A DNA stretch of 64,000 nt, from positions 1 through 64,000 of the forward strand of contig CANGCO010000005.1 in the NCBI GenBank assembly GCA_947452365.1. Direction: 5' to 3'. The position numbers and the translations under genes were made by a program. This document shows positions 17,936 through 26,631 of this stretch, piece by piece. The notes under the pieces were generated by a model. The model was not told the DNA's origin and did not search any database. It saw nothing but the letters and a program-made list of their open reading frames with translations. The stretch's first letter is position 1. Each line of letters starts with the position of its first letter. This stretch comes from Caulobacteraceae bacterium (GTDB taxonomy: Bacteria; Pseudomonadota; Alphaproteobacteria; Caulobacterales; Caulobacteraceae).

Positions 17936-20095
17936 ATGAACGGCGCAAACAGGCTGAAGGTTGATCCAAACCTCAGGCACTTTGTCGAGCAAGAGGTCTT
18001 GGCCGGTTTGCCGATTTCGCCCGAGGCATTCTGGTCGGGGCTTGAGGCCATATTGGTCTATTTCACCCCTAAAAACTTGGCGCTGCTGCAGGTGCGCGAT
18101 CGGCTTCAGGCCCAGATTGACGCCTTTGGCCTAGCTAATCGCGGGCGCGCCATCACCGCCGCCGAGCATGAGAGCCTTTTGCGCCAGATTGGCTATCTGG
18201 TTGATGAACCGAGCACGTTTGAGATCAGCACGGACCAGGTCGATCCTGAAATCGCGCTCATGGCCGGACCGCAACTGGTCGTGCCGCTATCGAATGCGCG
18301 CTATGCCCTGAATGCCGCCAATGCGCGCTGGGGCAGTCTATATGACGCCCTCTATGGCACTGATGCCTTGTCGCCGCTTCTAGAGCCCGGGCCCTATAGT
18401 GCAGATCGCGGGGCTGAGGTGATTGCCTATGCGCGGCGCGTGCTCGACGAGATTGCGCCGCTGGCCAAGGGCTCTCATGCGGACGCGGTGTCGTATGGGA
18501 TTGCTGAAGGCAAACTTGTTGTGGGCCTCAAGGGCGGCGGGGTCACGGGACTGACCTATCCGGACCAGCTTATAGGCTCGCGGGCGCGCGAAGGCGGGGT
18601 GCAAGGTCTGCTGCTCAAGCATAATGGCTTGCATTGTGAAATCGTGATTGATCGCGGCCATCCGATTGGAGCCAACGACCTGGCCGGGGTTTGTGATCTG
18701 CAGATGGAATCGGCCCTGACCGCCATACAAGACTGTGAGGATTCAGTCGCCGCGGTCGATGCCGAGGACAAGATTGGCGTCTATCGTACCTGGCTTGGCC
18801 TGATGAAGGGTGATCTGACCGAGACCTTTGTCAAGGACGGGCGGACCATGACCCGCAGACTCAATCCTGACCGGGCCTTTGTCACGCCCAATGGCCAGCC
18901 CCTGGTCCTAAAGGGCAGGGCGGTCTTGCTGGTGCGTAATCTTGGCCATCATATGCTCAGCGATGCGGTCTTGTGGGATGGCCAGCCAGTCTATGAGGCC
19001 GTGCTCGATGCCATGATCACGGTCGCAAGCGCCCTGCATGATCGGTTGGGCGAGCGCGCCAATAGCGCGGCCGGTTCGGTCTATGTGGTTAAACCCAAGC
19101 TTCACGGCCCCGATGAGGTGGCCCTGACTGTGGCCCTGTTTGATCAGGTCGAGGCCGAGCTTGGCCTTGAGCGCAATACGGTTAAGCTCGGCATTATGGA
19201 TGAAGAGCGCCGCACCAGTGTTAATCTGGCCGCCTGTATCCATGCTGCGCGCGAGCGCGTGGTGTTTATCAATACCGGCTTTCTCGATCGGACCGGGGAC
19301 GAGATCCATACCGCCATGGCGTTTGGCCCCATGCAGCGCAAGGCGGCGATCAAGACTGAGCCATGGCTTATCGCTTATGAAAAACGCAATGTTGAAGCCG
19401 GGCTTGCCGCAGGTTTTCGCAGCCGCGCCCAGATTGGCAAGGGCATGTGGGCCGCGCCCGATCAGATGCAGGCCATGTTGCGCGACAAGATCGCCCATCC
19501 AAGGGCGGGTGCCAATACGGCCTGGGTTCCATCCCCAACTGCCGCAACCTTGCACGTCTTGCACTATCACCGGGTCAATGTGGCGCAGATGCAGGAGGCC
19601 ATAGGTGTGCAGGCCCCTACGGGTTTGAGCGACCTGCTTACCCTGCCTCTGGCACAGTCCAATTTTGAGCCGGGCGCCGTGCAAGAAGAGCTCGACAATA
19701 ATATTCAAGGCCTGCTGGGCTATGTCGTGCGCTGGATTGATCAGGGCATTGGCTGTTCCAAGGTGCCCGACATATATGATGTGGGCCTGATGGAAGACCG
19801 CGCCACCTTGCGCATTTCCAGCCAACACGTCGCCAACTGGCTCTATCATGGGGTCTGTTCAGAAGCCCAGGTGCGCCAGACCTTTGCGCGTATGGCCAAG
19901 ATTGTAGACCAGCAAAATGCGGCTGACCCAGCCTATCGATCCATGGCCGCCGATCTTGACCGCAATATTGCCTATCAGGCTGGACTGGACCTGGTGTTTC
20001 AGGGCGCCAGCCAGCCCAATGGCTATACGGAATTCATCCTGCACCGCAGTCGCAAACTGGCCAAGGCCCAGTCTGCCCAGCCCTTGCCAGCCTAG
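17936..20095 (+). CDS. glcB: Malate synthase G
   Basis: The protein is about 719 residues long, normal for the monomeric G form, and condenses glyoxylate with acetyl-CoA to malate. Typical blocks are GVCDLQMESALTAIQDCEDSVAAVDAEDK-like sequence near residue 255, the LGIMDEERRTSVNL active-site segment, and INTGFLDRTGDEIHT. I placed the start at the ATG at 17936 (MNGANRLKVDPNL) because the family begins there; the frame is open up to 17855. An AGGA lies 11 bases upstream. It is divergent from the betaine transporter. It may serve glyoxylate made from glycine or C2 compounds, together with the nearby glcG-like gene. Confidence 0.95.
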   Translation: MNGANRLKVDPNLRHFVEQEVLAGLPISPEAFWSGLEAILVYFTPKNLALLQVRDRLQAQIDAFGLANRGRAITAAEHESLLRQIGYLVDEPSTFEISTDQVDPEIALMAGPQLVVPLSNARYALNAANARWGSLYDALYGTDALSPLLEPGPYSADRGAEVIAYARRVLDEIAPLAKGSHADAVSYGIAEGKLVVGLKGGGVTGLTYPDQLIGSRAREGGVQGLLLKHNGLHCEIVIDRGHPIGANDLAGVCDLQMESALTAIQDCEDSVAAVDAEDKIGVYRTWLGLMKGDLTETFVKDGRTMTRRLNPDRAFVTPNGQPLVLKGRAVLLVRNLGHHMLSDAVLWDGQPVYEAVLDAMITVASALHDRLGERANSAAGSVYVVKPKLHGPDEVALTVALFDQVEAELGLERNTVKLGIMDEERRTSVNLAACIHAARERVVFINTGFLDRTGDEIHTAMAFGPMQRKAAIKTEPWLIAYEKRNVEAGLAAGFRSRAQIGKGMWAAPDQMQAMLRDKIAHPRAGANTAWVPSPTAATLHVLHYHRVNVAQMQEAIGVQAPTGLSDLLTLPLAQSNFEPGAVQEELDNNIQGLLGYVVRWIDQGIGCSKVPDIYDVGLMEDRATLRISSQHVANWLYHGVCSEAQVRQTFARMAKIVDQQNAADPAYRSMAADLDRNIAYQAGLDLVFQGASQPNGYTEFILHRSRKLAKAQSAQPLPA

Positions 20096-20185
20096 TGCGA
20101 TAACAAATCCATGCGCCTGTAGAAACCGGCGGGGCAATCGGCTAGTCAGTCCGGTGGCTAGAATGGCCCCAATAGTGAGAATGAC

Positions 20186-20623
20186 ATGACCCAGCCTGCC
20201 AAACTGAGCCTTGCGCTTGCAAACACCATTATTCAAGGCGCGCTGGATAAGGGCCAGGACCTGGCCCTTAATCCCTTAACGGTGGCGGTTCTGGACGTTG
20301 GCGGGCATTTGGTCGCGTTTGCACGGCAGGACACAGCCTCCTTGCTGCGGCCCCAGATCGCGATTGGCAAGGCGGCCTCGGCCTTAGCGCTTGGCGTATC
20401 ATCGCGCACGGTCGCGACCATGGCGGCAGAGCGTCCTGGCTTTATTGCAGGCCTTGGACCCATAGCGCCGCATGGCATCATACCCGCTGCCGGGGGCTTA
20501 TTGATCCAAGGGGCTGAGGGCGCGGTCATAGGCGCTGTTGGCGTCACAGGCGACACGTCGGATCAAGACGAGGCCTGCGCGCTGCATGGTCTGTCAATGG
20601 CCGGGCTAAAGGCGGTCAATTAG
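20186..20623 (+). CDS. GlcG/HbpS-family heme-binding-like protein
   Basis: This small 145-residue protein has the full GlcG/HbpS domain: VAVLDVGGHLVAFARQD near residue 33, RPQIAIGKAASALALG, and the glycine-rich end GAVGVTGDTSDQDEACA. GlcG proteins are found with glycolate/glyoxylate genes, which fits the malate synthase 90 bases upstream. The family can bind heme or small cofactors; the role here is unknown. No signal peptide is visible, so it is probably cytoplasmic. A larger double-domain relative is encoded at about 50.1 kb. Confidence 0.85.
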   Translation: MTQPAKLSLALANTIIQGALDKGQDLALNPLTVAVLDVGGHLVAFARQDTASLLRPQIAIGKAASALALGVSSRTVATMAAERPGFIAGLGPIAPHGIIPAAGGLLIQGAEGAVIGAVGVTGDTSDQDEACALHGLSMAGLKAVN

Positions 20624-21581
20624 CCTGGGTTTGGGTGTGCTTTTGCGAGGCATTGATGCGCCCCATAATATAGTCGCCCGCGCTCACTGGCGCATAGGCC
20701 GGGGTCTGGTCGTTGCTGAGGCCAAGCTGGGCCGGATCAACCATGGTGACAAAATCGGGATCATAAAAGGTTGCAATCGACAGCCGCTCCTGCCCTGAGC
20801 GGTTGGTCACGCGGTGCGGGGTTGAGCGATAGCGGTCATTGGACCAGTGCGCCAACAGGTCGCCAATATTCAAGACAAGGGTTCCGGGCACGGGCGGCGC
20901 GGCAACCCAGTCGCCTAAGCGGGTCTGGACCTCTAGGCCGCCAACCTCGTCCTGCCAGAGCAGGGTAATGCAGCCATAGTCCGTGTGCGGCGCAACGCCA
21001 AAAACCTCTAACGGGCTATCGGTCGGATGCGGCGGGTAATAGACACATTGGGTCCTTTGCAACGGCTTGTCATACTTGTCGGCGAAAAAGTCTTCGGGCG
21101 CGCCCAGCGATCTAGCGACCGCCCGCAAAAAGACCTGGCCGCATTGGCCAATCGCTTGAAAATATCGATCTAAGGCCTGCTCAAACTGCGGCATATCCTG
21201 CGGCCACTGGTTTGGACCGCGCAGGGGCTGGCCTGCCAAGACGGCGGGATCGTCTCGGGGGAGTTCCAGTCCGATCTGGAAATACTCCTTATGATCGGGC
21301 GCGGCTGCGCCAGACATCTTGGTCTTGCCGATTGCGTTAAACCCGCGCACGGATTCCTTAGGCGCAGACTTGAGCTTCTGTTCCAATGGCTGATGGAAAA
21401 ATGCCAGGGCGGCGGCACGGGCCTCTGCAATCGTCTGATCACTGACGCCGTGATTGGAAATGTAGCAAAACCCCGATGTGGTGAAGGCTTGATAGATTTG
21501 CGCTCCAATCGCCTCAATAGCGCCGTCTGTGCCCGTCAGAAGGGGAGCCATATCAATAATAGGGATATAGGCTTTCGACAT
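20616..21581 (-). CDS. Isopenicillin N synthase-like Fe(II)/2-oxoglutarate oxygenase
   Basis: The start MSKAYIPIIDMAPLL is the classic N-terminus of this oxygenase family. Iron ligands are the H-x-D in VAPHTDYGCITLLWQD and the distal His in STPHRVTN, and the 2-oxoglutarate-anchoring R-x-S is RLS in ERLSIATFYDPD. The length (about 321 residues) is normal. I chose the ATG at 21581 over upstream in-frame starts to match this N-terminus. The 3' end overlaps the convergent glcG-like gene by 8 bases. The substrate is unknown; relatives act on varied small molecules. Confidence 0.85.
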   Translation of the reverse strand: MSKAYIPIIDMAPLLTGTDGAIEAIGAQIYQAFTTSGFCYISNHGVSDQTIAEARAAALAFFHQPLEQKLKSAPKESVRGFNAIGKTKMSGAAAPDHKEYFQIGLELPRDDPAVLAGQPLRGPNQWPQDMPQFEQALDRYFQAIGQCGQVFLRAVARSLGAPEDFFADKYDKPLQRTQCVYYPPHPTDSPLEVFGVAPHTDYGCITLLWQDEVGGLEVQTRLGDWVAAPPVPGTLVLNIGDLLAHWSNDRYRSTPHRVTNRSGQERLSIATFYDPDFVTMVDPAQLGLSNDQTPAYAPVSAGDYIMGRINASQKHTQTQAN

Positions 21582-21751
21582 GGCAAGCGGTCTCATAATC
21601 CAGATCGAGGTAAACGATTCGCCCGCTGGGGGTTTAGGGTTACTGCCAAGGCCTGTGCTTGTCATGCGCAAGCTTTGCGAGCACAGCACGGCTCAGCCAT
21701 AAGTCTGGTGGCCGCATCTGGTTTTGGGCCCTAAGATCGCGCAGAAAGGCC

Positions 21752-22396
21752 ATGACCATGTCCGAATTGAAACCCCATCAACCGAGACGCAGTTCGATCC
21801 GAAACTGGGCGCGGGTGGCTGCCGGGATGGTTTTCGGCCTTTTGGTTGCCATGGTGGTTGGCTCAGTAAGCTCGGCCCTAATTGGGGCTGTTATTGGCTG
21901 GGACATTATGGCCCTGTGTCATCTGGTCCTGATCTATTGGCGGTTAGCCACTGTGGATGAACACACGCTCGCCGGGCGGGCCGCTGAAATTGATCAAGGC
22001 CGACGTGTGCTGACCGCCGTTTTTGTCGCCGCTGCGATTGCCAGCCTAGGGGCCATTGCGGTTATGGTCCGCGGCGGACATGATCCGGCCGCCTTGGCTC
22101 TGGCCAGTGTGACCATACTGATGTCTTGGCTCTTAATGCACAGCGTCTTTGCCGCCCATTATGCCCACCGCTATTTCCAAACCGGCCAAGGCTTGATCTT
22201 TCCAGGCGACACCGCGCCAAGGTTTGGAGAATTTCTCTATTTCGCCCTAACCATTGGCATGACCTATCAGGTCTCGGATGTCACCACCGATAGCCAAGCC
22301 ATGCGCAGGCTGGTCTTGACCCATGCCGTGATCGCGTTTGGCTTTAACACCGTCATTATCGCTATAACGGTTGGGTTGGTGGCCAGTTTGATCTGA
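21752..22396 (+). CDS. DUF1345 integral membrane protein
   Basis: The roughly 214-residue protein has about five membrane helices. It has the DUF1345 landmarks GWDIMALCHL, HSVFAAHYAHRYF and YFALTIGMTYQVSDVTTDSQAMRR, with HAVIAFGFNTVIIA near the end. The function of the family is not established. An AGAAAGG precedes the ATG at 21752. It is convergent with the molybdenum hydroxylase genes and divergent from the 2-oxoglutarate oxygenase. Confidence 0.85.
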   Translation: MTMSELKPHQPRRSSIRNWARVAAGMVFGLLVAMVVGSVSSALIGAVIGWDIMALCHLVLIYWRLATVDEHTLAGRAAEIDQGRRVLTAVFVAAAIASLGAIAVMVRGGHDPAALALASVTILMSWLLMHSVFAAHYAHRYFQTGQGLIFPGDTAPRFGEFLYFALTIGMTYQVSDVTTDSQAMRRLVLTHAVIAFGFNTVIIAITVGLVASLI

Positions 22397-22437
22397 CACG
22401 ATGGTCAGATCATGGTCGGCCGACCGGGTTGGCCAGA

Positions 22438-24609
22438 CTAGTCATCTGACATGGTTGCGCCCGGATAGAAGGGCAGGGTACGAATGCGACTGGCGGTTAA
22501 TTTGGCATAGGCATTGGCTAGGGCCGGCGCGACGCAAGGGACACCGGTCTCGCCAACACCGCCGGGGGCGGCTGTGCTTGTGACAATTTTGACGCTGATA
22601 ATCGGCATTTCTGAAAGTCTTAATACCCGGTAATTGCTGAAATTGTTCACATTTGGCACGCCCGACGCGAAGGTAACCTGACCCCAAAGTGCCGATGATA
22701 AGCCGTGCACAATCCCGCTTTGGATCTGTGCCTCAATAGAGTCCGGATTAATAGCGATCCCGCAATCAATCGCGCAAAAAACCTTATTCACCCGTATCTG
22801 ATTAGATGAATTGAGGGATATTTGCACGACCATGGCAATATAACTGCCAAAACCACTTAGAAAAGCGAGGCCGCGCGCATTGCCCGAAGGTGTGGTGGTG
22901 GTCGACCAACCACTGAGGGTCTCGACGGCCGAAATCACGCCAAGCGCTCGGCTATTGCCGGCAAGGAGGGTTTTTCGGAACGCGAGCGGGTCCTTTCCTG
23001 CAAGCAGCGCGAGTTCATCGACGGCACTTTCGACTGCGAATGTATTATAGGATTCACCAACTGAGCGCCAATAGCCCAGGGGAATATCCGCGGGATTGGG
23101 AACGTATTCGATCCGCCGATTTGCAATCGCATAGGGCAAACCCACGGCACCCGCGACGGCACCGGTATCTTCGGGATTATTGCCAGCCACCGTATTGCGC
23201 TGAATGTTTATGGATGGTGACACATTGCGGTAAATTAGTCCGGAAATCTGGTTATTCACGTCAAGGCCGGCCTGGACCCGGATGGAGGCGCAGGGGCGAT
23301 ATTTATCGTTTTTAAAGTCTTGTGGGCGCGACCAGGTTAGCTTGACGGGTTTGCCGACGGCCTTGGCCATGGTCACGGCCTGGGCAATATAATCTTGTTC
23401 GATTTTTCGTCCAAGGCCGCCGCCGAGAAACGTTGTGTGGACCGTAATTGCACTGGCCGGTAGGCCTGTAATAGTTTGAATCGTCGGTATACAGAATTGC
23501 TGACCCTGAGTCGGAGCCCAGACCTCGCAATTGGTTGATGTCACGACAGCGGTGCAATTGAGCACTTCCATACAGCCGTGAGCGAGGTAGGGCAGGGTAT
23601 AGGTCGCGTCTAATTTGGTCTTGGCCGATGCAAAAACAGGCCCTAGGTCCAGACTTCCTGCGGTTTCATAGACACGGGGCGTGACGGTTGTTGAAACGAG
23701 AAGGCTTTTGGCCGTGGCAAGGATCGATGCGGAGTCCCTAGAGGCGGTGCTAGAGGGCATGGACCAGGTGATTGATCCACTCAATTGACTGGCAATGTTC
23801 ATTGCGCTCCAGGTATTGGTCGCGACCACCCCGACCGCATTGCCAAGGTTAACGAGCGCCAAGGCGCCCGAGGCGCTAGAGGGCATTTTCGAAACCGTGC
23901 CGCCTAGGGTGGGGCAGTGAACGACGGCGCCAAACACCATACCCGGCACCTTGACGTCTATACCAAATACGGCCGACCCATTCACTTTCGCTGGGATATC
24001 GGTTCGGGCCATTTTTTGGCCAATAAACAGATTTGTCGTTGCGAGGCTAACCGAACTTGGAGGCGTCAAGGTCGCTGCGGTCGCGACGAGTTCGCTAAAT
24101 AAATAGGTCTTGGTGCCGTTGCTGGCCCTTCCGCCACTGGCCAGGACCCAAGTCCCGCCCGGTGTTAGCTGATTGGCTGCTGATAATAGCATTTGTCTAG
24201 CAATAGCGCCGGCCTGCCTGAGGGGTAAATACCAGCCGCGCATGCTTGTGCTGCCACCAGTAATTTGCATATGAAAGAGTGGATTTGCATAGGGGTTGCT
24301 CGTTGCCGCAGACGCTAGGGCGTGCTCGACACGAACCTGGCTCCAGGTCAGGCTGAGTTCTTCCGCCACCAACTGGGCCATGCCCGTCATAATGCCCTGG
24401 CCCATTTCCGAAGACCCAATAAACAGGGTCACATTATTAAGATTATCAATCTTGATATAAGCGCCGAGGGCTGTGGACACTGTTGCTGCTGTGGTGGTTA
24501 TGGCCGTTGAGCTTGGCTGTGCCCCCCCCAAGACGGTGACCGCAAAGGGAACAATAAGTGCAGTGGCGGTTCCAGCAATAATCGTGCGGCGGGTAATTGT
24601 ATCAGACAT
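22438..24609 (-). CDS. iorB: Molybdopterin-binding subunit of an aldehyde/isoquinoline-type hydroxylase (IorB-like)
   Basis: This 723-residue protein belongs to the xanthine dehydrogenase family, subtype with a separate [2Fe-2S] subunit and no FAD subunit (isoquinoline 1-oxidoreductase type). The N-terminus TRRTIIAGTATALIVPFAV looks like a twin-arginine signal, pointing to export. The cofactor segments TFLGGGLGRKIEQD and GGVGETGVPCVAPA (with the catalytic Glu of the Mo site) are present. The chain is unusually rich in Ser, Thr and Asn and poor in Glu and Arg compared with its neighbours, which hints at transfer or an exported location. Its partner, the iron-sulfur subunit, is immediately upstream. 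The substrate, an aldehyde or N-heterocycle, cannot be told. Confidence 0.88.
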   Translation of the reverse strand: MSDTITRRTIIAGTATALIVPFAVTVLGGAQPSSTAITTTAATVSTALGAYIKIDNLNNVTLFIGSSEMGQGIMTGMAQLVAEELSLTWSQVRVEHALASAATSNPYANPLFHMQITGGSTSMRGWYLPLRQAGAIARQMLLSAANQLTPGGTWVLASGGRASNGTKTYLFSELVATAATLTPPSSVSLATTNLFIGQKMARTDIPAKVNGSAVFGIDVKVPGMVFGAVVHCPTLGGTVSKMPSSASGALALVNLGNAVGVVATNTWSAMNIASQLSGSITWSMPSSTASRDSASILATAKSLLVSTTVTPRVYETAGSLDLGPVFASAKTKLDATYTLPYLAHGCMEVLNCTAVVTSTNCEVWAPTQGQQFCIPTIQTITGLPASAITVHTTFLGGGLGRKIEQDYIAQAVTMAKAVGKPVKLTWSRPQDFKNDKYRPCASIRVQAGLDVNNQISGLIYRNVSPSINIQRNTVAGNNPEDTGAVAGAVGLPYAIANRRIEYVPNPADIPLGYWRSVGESYNTFAVESAVDELALLAGKDPLAFRKTLLAGNSRALGVISAVETLSGWSTTTTPSGNARGLAFLSGFGSYIAMVVQISLNSSNQIRVNKVFCAIDCGIAINPDSIEAQIQSGIVHGLSSALWGQVTFASGVPNVNNFSNYRVLRLSEMPIISVKIVTSTAAPGGVGETGVPCVAPALANAYAKLTASRIRTLPFYPGATMSDD

Positions 24610-24645
24610 GTGTCATCGCTTTCACAGGAGCTGGATAAGGAATGA

Positions 24646-25092
24646 TCAGAGGCTTTGGATGGCCTTATTGACCCGCTGATATGTGCCGCAAACGCAAATA
24701 TTAGAGAGCCCAGAGGCAATGGATGCGCCGTGTTGTCCAGCCTTCATCGCGCCCACTGTGGCAACGAGCATGCCAGGCTGACAATACCCGCATTGCGGGA
24801 CCTGATTGGCGATCCAGGCGGCTTGGGCTTTTTGGCCATCCGTATCGGCCGATAACCCCTCAATGGTGATTATTTTTTTACCAACAGCGGATCCAACATC
24901 AAAATCACAGGATTTTTCCGCTTGGCCGTCGATCAAGACTGAGCAGGCGCCGCAAATTTCGATGCCGCAGCCATATTTGGTGCCAGTTAGGCCTAGAATA
25001 TCTCGAAGGACCCAAAGTAGAGGCATGCCGCTATCGGGTACGGATACGGATTGAACGACGCCGTTGACATTCAGGCTGAGAGTGACGGCCAT
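24646..25092 (-). CDS. iorA: [2Fe-2S]-binding subunit of the molybdenum hydroxylase (IorA-like)
   Basis: At about 148 residues, the protein holds both [2Fe-2S] clusters of the family: the plant-type site in GCGIEICGACSVLIDG with a later Cys (KSCDF), and the helical site QCGYCQPGML ... CVCGTYQR. It passes electrons from the molybdenum site of the large subunit to an acceptor, probably a cytochrome. I chose the ATG at 25092 because GGAGG lies 7 bases upstream; the frame is open to 25134. The start faces a very A+T-rich intergenic region that must contain its promoter. Confidence 0.92.
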   Translation of the reverse strand: MAVTLSLNVNGVVQSVSVPDSGMPLLWVLRDILGLTGTKYGCGIEICGACSVLIDGQAEKSCDFDVGSAVGKKIITIEGLSADTDGQKAQAAWIANQVPQCGYCQPGMLVATVGAMKAGQHGASIASGLSNICVCGTYQRVNKAIQSL

Positions 25093-25594
25093 GACGAATC
25101 CTCCATCGTTTTCTAATGAAAATCTATATACCAATATAAAAATTGTGGATATAGAAATAATTTAAAACCATTAATTTTTATAAAGTTTTTATAAATATTT
25201 TACTATCTAAATGAACTGAATTTAAATAAATGGAGCGTTTTTATATTTAATTAGTATTATAAAATTATTTTAATAATATCTAAAATAGAGTTATATATAA
25301 ACATAATTTACAAAAACCTGATATTTTTTGGCCTTGTTTATAATATCATAAATTATATTTCTATTTTGTTAATTTAATTATAAATATGAATCCTAGACTA
25401 TAATTTTTTCAATTATTTAATTCAAAAACCCTGCCTGTCGCTGGGCGCATCGTTCAATCGGCCGGATGAGCGTTTTGATTTGAGTTTTCATTAATCTAGG
25501 GTGGTAATATTTAGGCATTGTCCCGCATGAATTCAGCGTTTGCAAATCGCTGCCTTACCCTACTAAATGGTTGAAAATAAGAAGGAGCTCAGGA
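25093..25594. other. Gene-free A+T-rich island between iorA and the nitronate monooxygenase gene
   Basis: No gene was recognised here. By hand count, 25141-25380 has about 34 G+C in 240 bases (roughly 14% G+C), against well over 50% in the flanking genes. It has many TATAAT- and TTTATA-like strings and short A/T runs. It must contain promoters for two divergent genes, but it is far longer and more A+T-rich than the other divergent spacers here. It could be foreign DNA, a silencer-bound region or a remnant of an element; none of these is proven. Confidence 0.8.
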
Positions 25595-26569
25595 ATGAAA
25601 ACGCGGATCACAGAAATGTTCGGGGTAGAGACCCCAATCGTCATGGGTGGCATGACGGGCGTGGGTTATGGTGAACTGGTTGCGGCCGTGGCTAATGCCG
25701 GGGCGCTGGGCTTTATTACTGCCCATATGTTCCCCTCGGGTGAGGCCTTGCTCGCGGAGATCGAAAAGACCAAGCGTCTGACTGACAAGCCGTTTGGCGT
25801 TAATCTGACCCTCTTGCCCTCGATCAATCCGATCCCCTATGACGCCTATCGAGAGGCGATCATTGAATCGGGCGTCAAGATTGTTGAAACGGCGGGCCGC
25901 GCACCAGTCGACCACTTGCCGCGCTTTAAGGAGAATGGCGTCAAGGTCATTCACAAATGCACCTCGGTTCGCCATTCGGTTTCGGCCGTCAAGCATGGCG
26001 TCGATGTGATCAGTATTGATGGGTTTGAGTGCGCCGGACACCCGGGCGAGGATGATATTGGCCTGATCGTGTTGTTGCCCGCCACAGTCGATGCGCTGGA
26101 TGTGCCGGTGATCGCTTCGGGCGGCATGGCCGATGGTCGCAGCCTGGTGGCGGCCTTGGCCCTGGGTGCGGACGGCGTGAATATGGGCACCCGCTTTTGC
26201 GCCACGGTTGAGGCCCAGATCCATGACAAGGTGAAGCGCCAGATTGTTGACAATACCGAGCGCGATACAGTTCTGGTTGGCCGCTCCTTGCGCAATACGG
26301 CCCGCGTGGCCCGTAATGCTATTGCCGAGCAGGTCGCCGAGATTCAACGCGATCCGACCAAGACCTTTAGCGACGTGCGCGAATTGATGGCGGGTGTGCG
26401 CGGGCGTGAAAACGTCCTGCGCGACGGTGATCTGGACGGCGGCATCTGGACCACGGGCCAGAGCCAGGCCCTGATCCATGACATCCCAACCTGTGCCGAT
26501 CTGGTCCGCAACATCATGGCCCAGGCCGATGCGATCCTAGCCCAGCGGTTTGCGAAAATCGCAGGCTAG
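25595..26569 (+). CDS. Nitronate monooxygenase (2-nitropropane dioxygenase family)
   Basis: The FMN-dependent TIM-barrel protein of 324 residues begins TRITEMFGVETPIVMGGM. It has the flavin and catalytic segments GFECAGHPGEDDIG (with the His of the active-site region), VIASGGMADGRS and LALGADGVNMGTRFCAT. Enzymes of this family oxidise alkyl nitronates; some relatives are enoyl reductases, so the exact reaction is open. The ATG at 25595 is preceded by GAAGGAG; a TTG at 25571 is in frame. A strong hairpin terminator follows. Confidence 0.88.
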   Translation: MKTRITEMFGVETPIVMGGMTGVGYGELVAAVANAGALGFITAHMFPSGEALLAEIEKTKRLTDKPFGVNLTLLPSINPIPYDAYREAIIESGVKIVETAGRAPVDHLPRFKENGVKVIHKCTSVRHSVSAVKHGVDVISIDGFECAGHPGEDDIGLIVLLPATVDALDVPVIASGGMADGRSLVAALALGADGVNMGTRFCATVEAQIHDKVKRQIVDNTERDTVLVGRSLRNTARVARNAIAEQVAEIQRDPTKTFSDVRELMAGVRGRENVLRDGDLDGGIWTTGQSQALIHDIPTCADLVRNIMAQADAILAQRFAKIAG

Positions 26570-26590
26570 TTCAATCGACTAGACGAGACC

Positions 26591-26630
26591 GGGCGCGGTA
26601 GGACCTTTACGGGGTCTGCCGCGCCCTTAT
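26591..26630. terminator. Bidirectional terminator hairpin
   Basis: An extended stem, GGGCGCGG at 26591-26598 pairing with CCGCGCCC at 26619-26626 plus further inner pairs, lies between the convergent nitronate monooxygenase and peptidase genes. Only short T/A runs follow, so efficiency is uncertain. Confidence 0.7.
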
Positions 26631-26631
26631 C

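Noticed and set aside
17723-17992. An 89-codon frame with several Cys across the choXW/glcB divergent spacer
   Set aside because: It overlaps the start regions of both flanking genes on the opposite or same strand, and its CACPICPP-type Cys pattern matches no known fold. Probably chance.
18908-19849. A 313-codon minus-strand frame inside malate synthase G
   Set aside because: Antisense shadow of a well-conserved gene; the translation has no recognisable domain.
25141-25440. Replication origin or phage attachment site in the A+T island
   Set aside because: No DnaA-box cluster, iterons, integrase gene or flanking direct repeats were seen.
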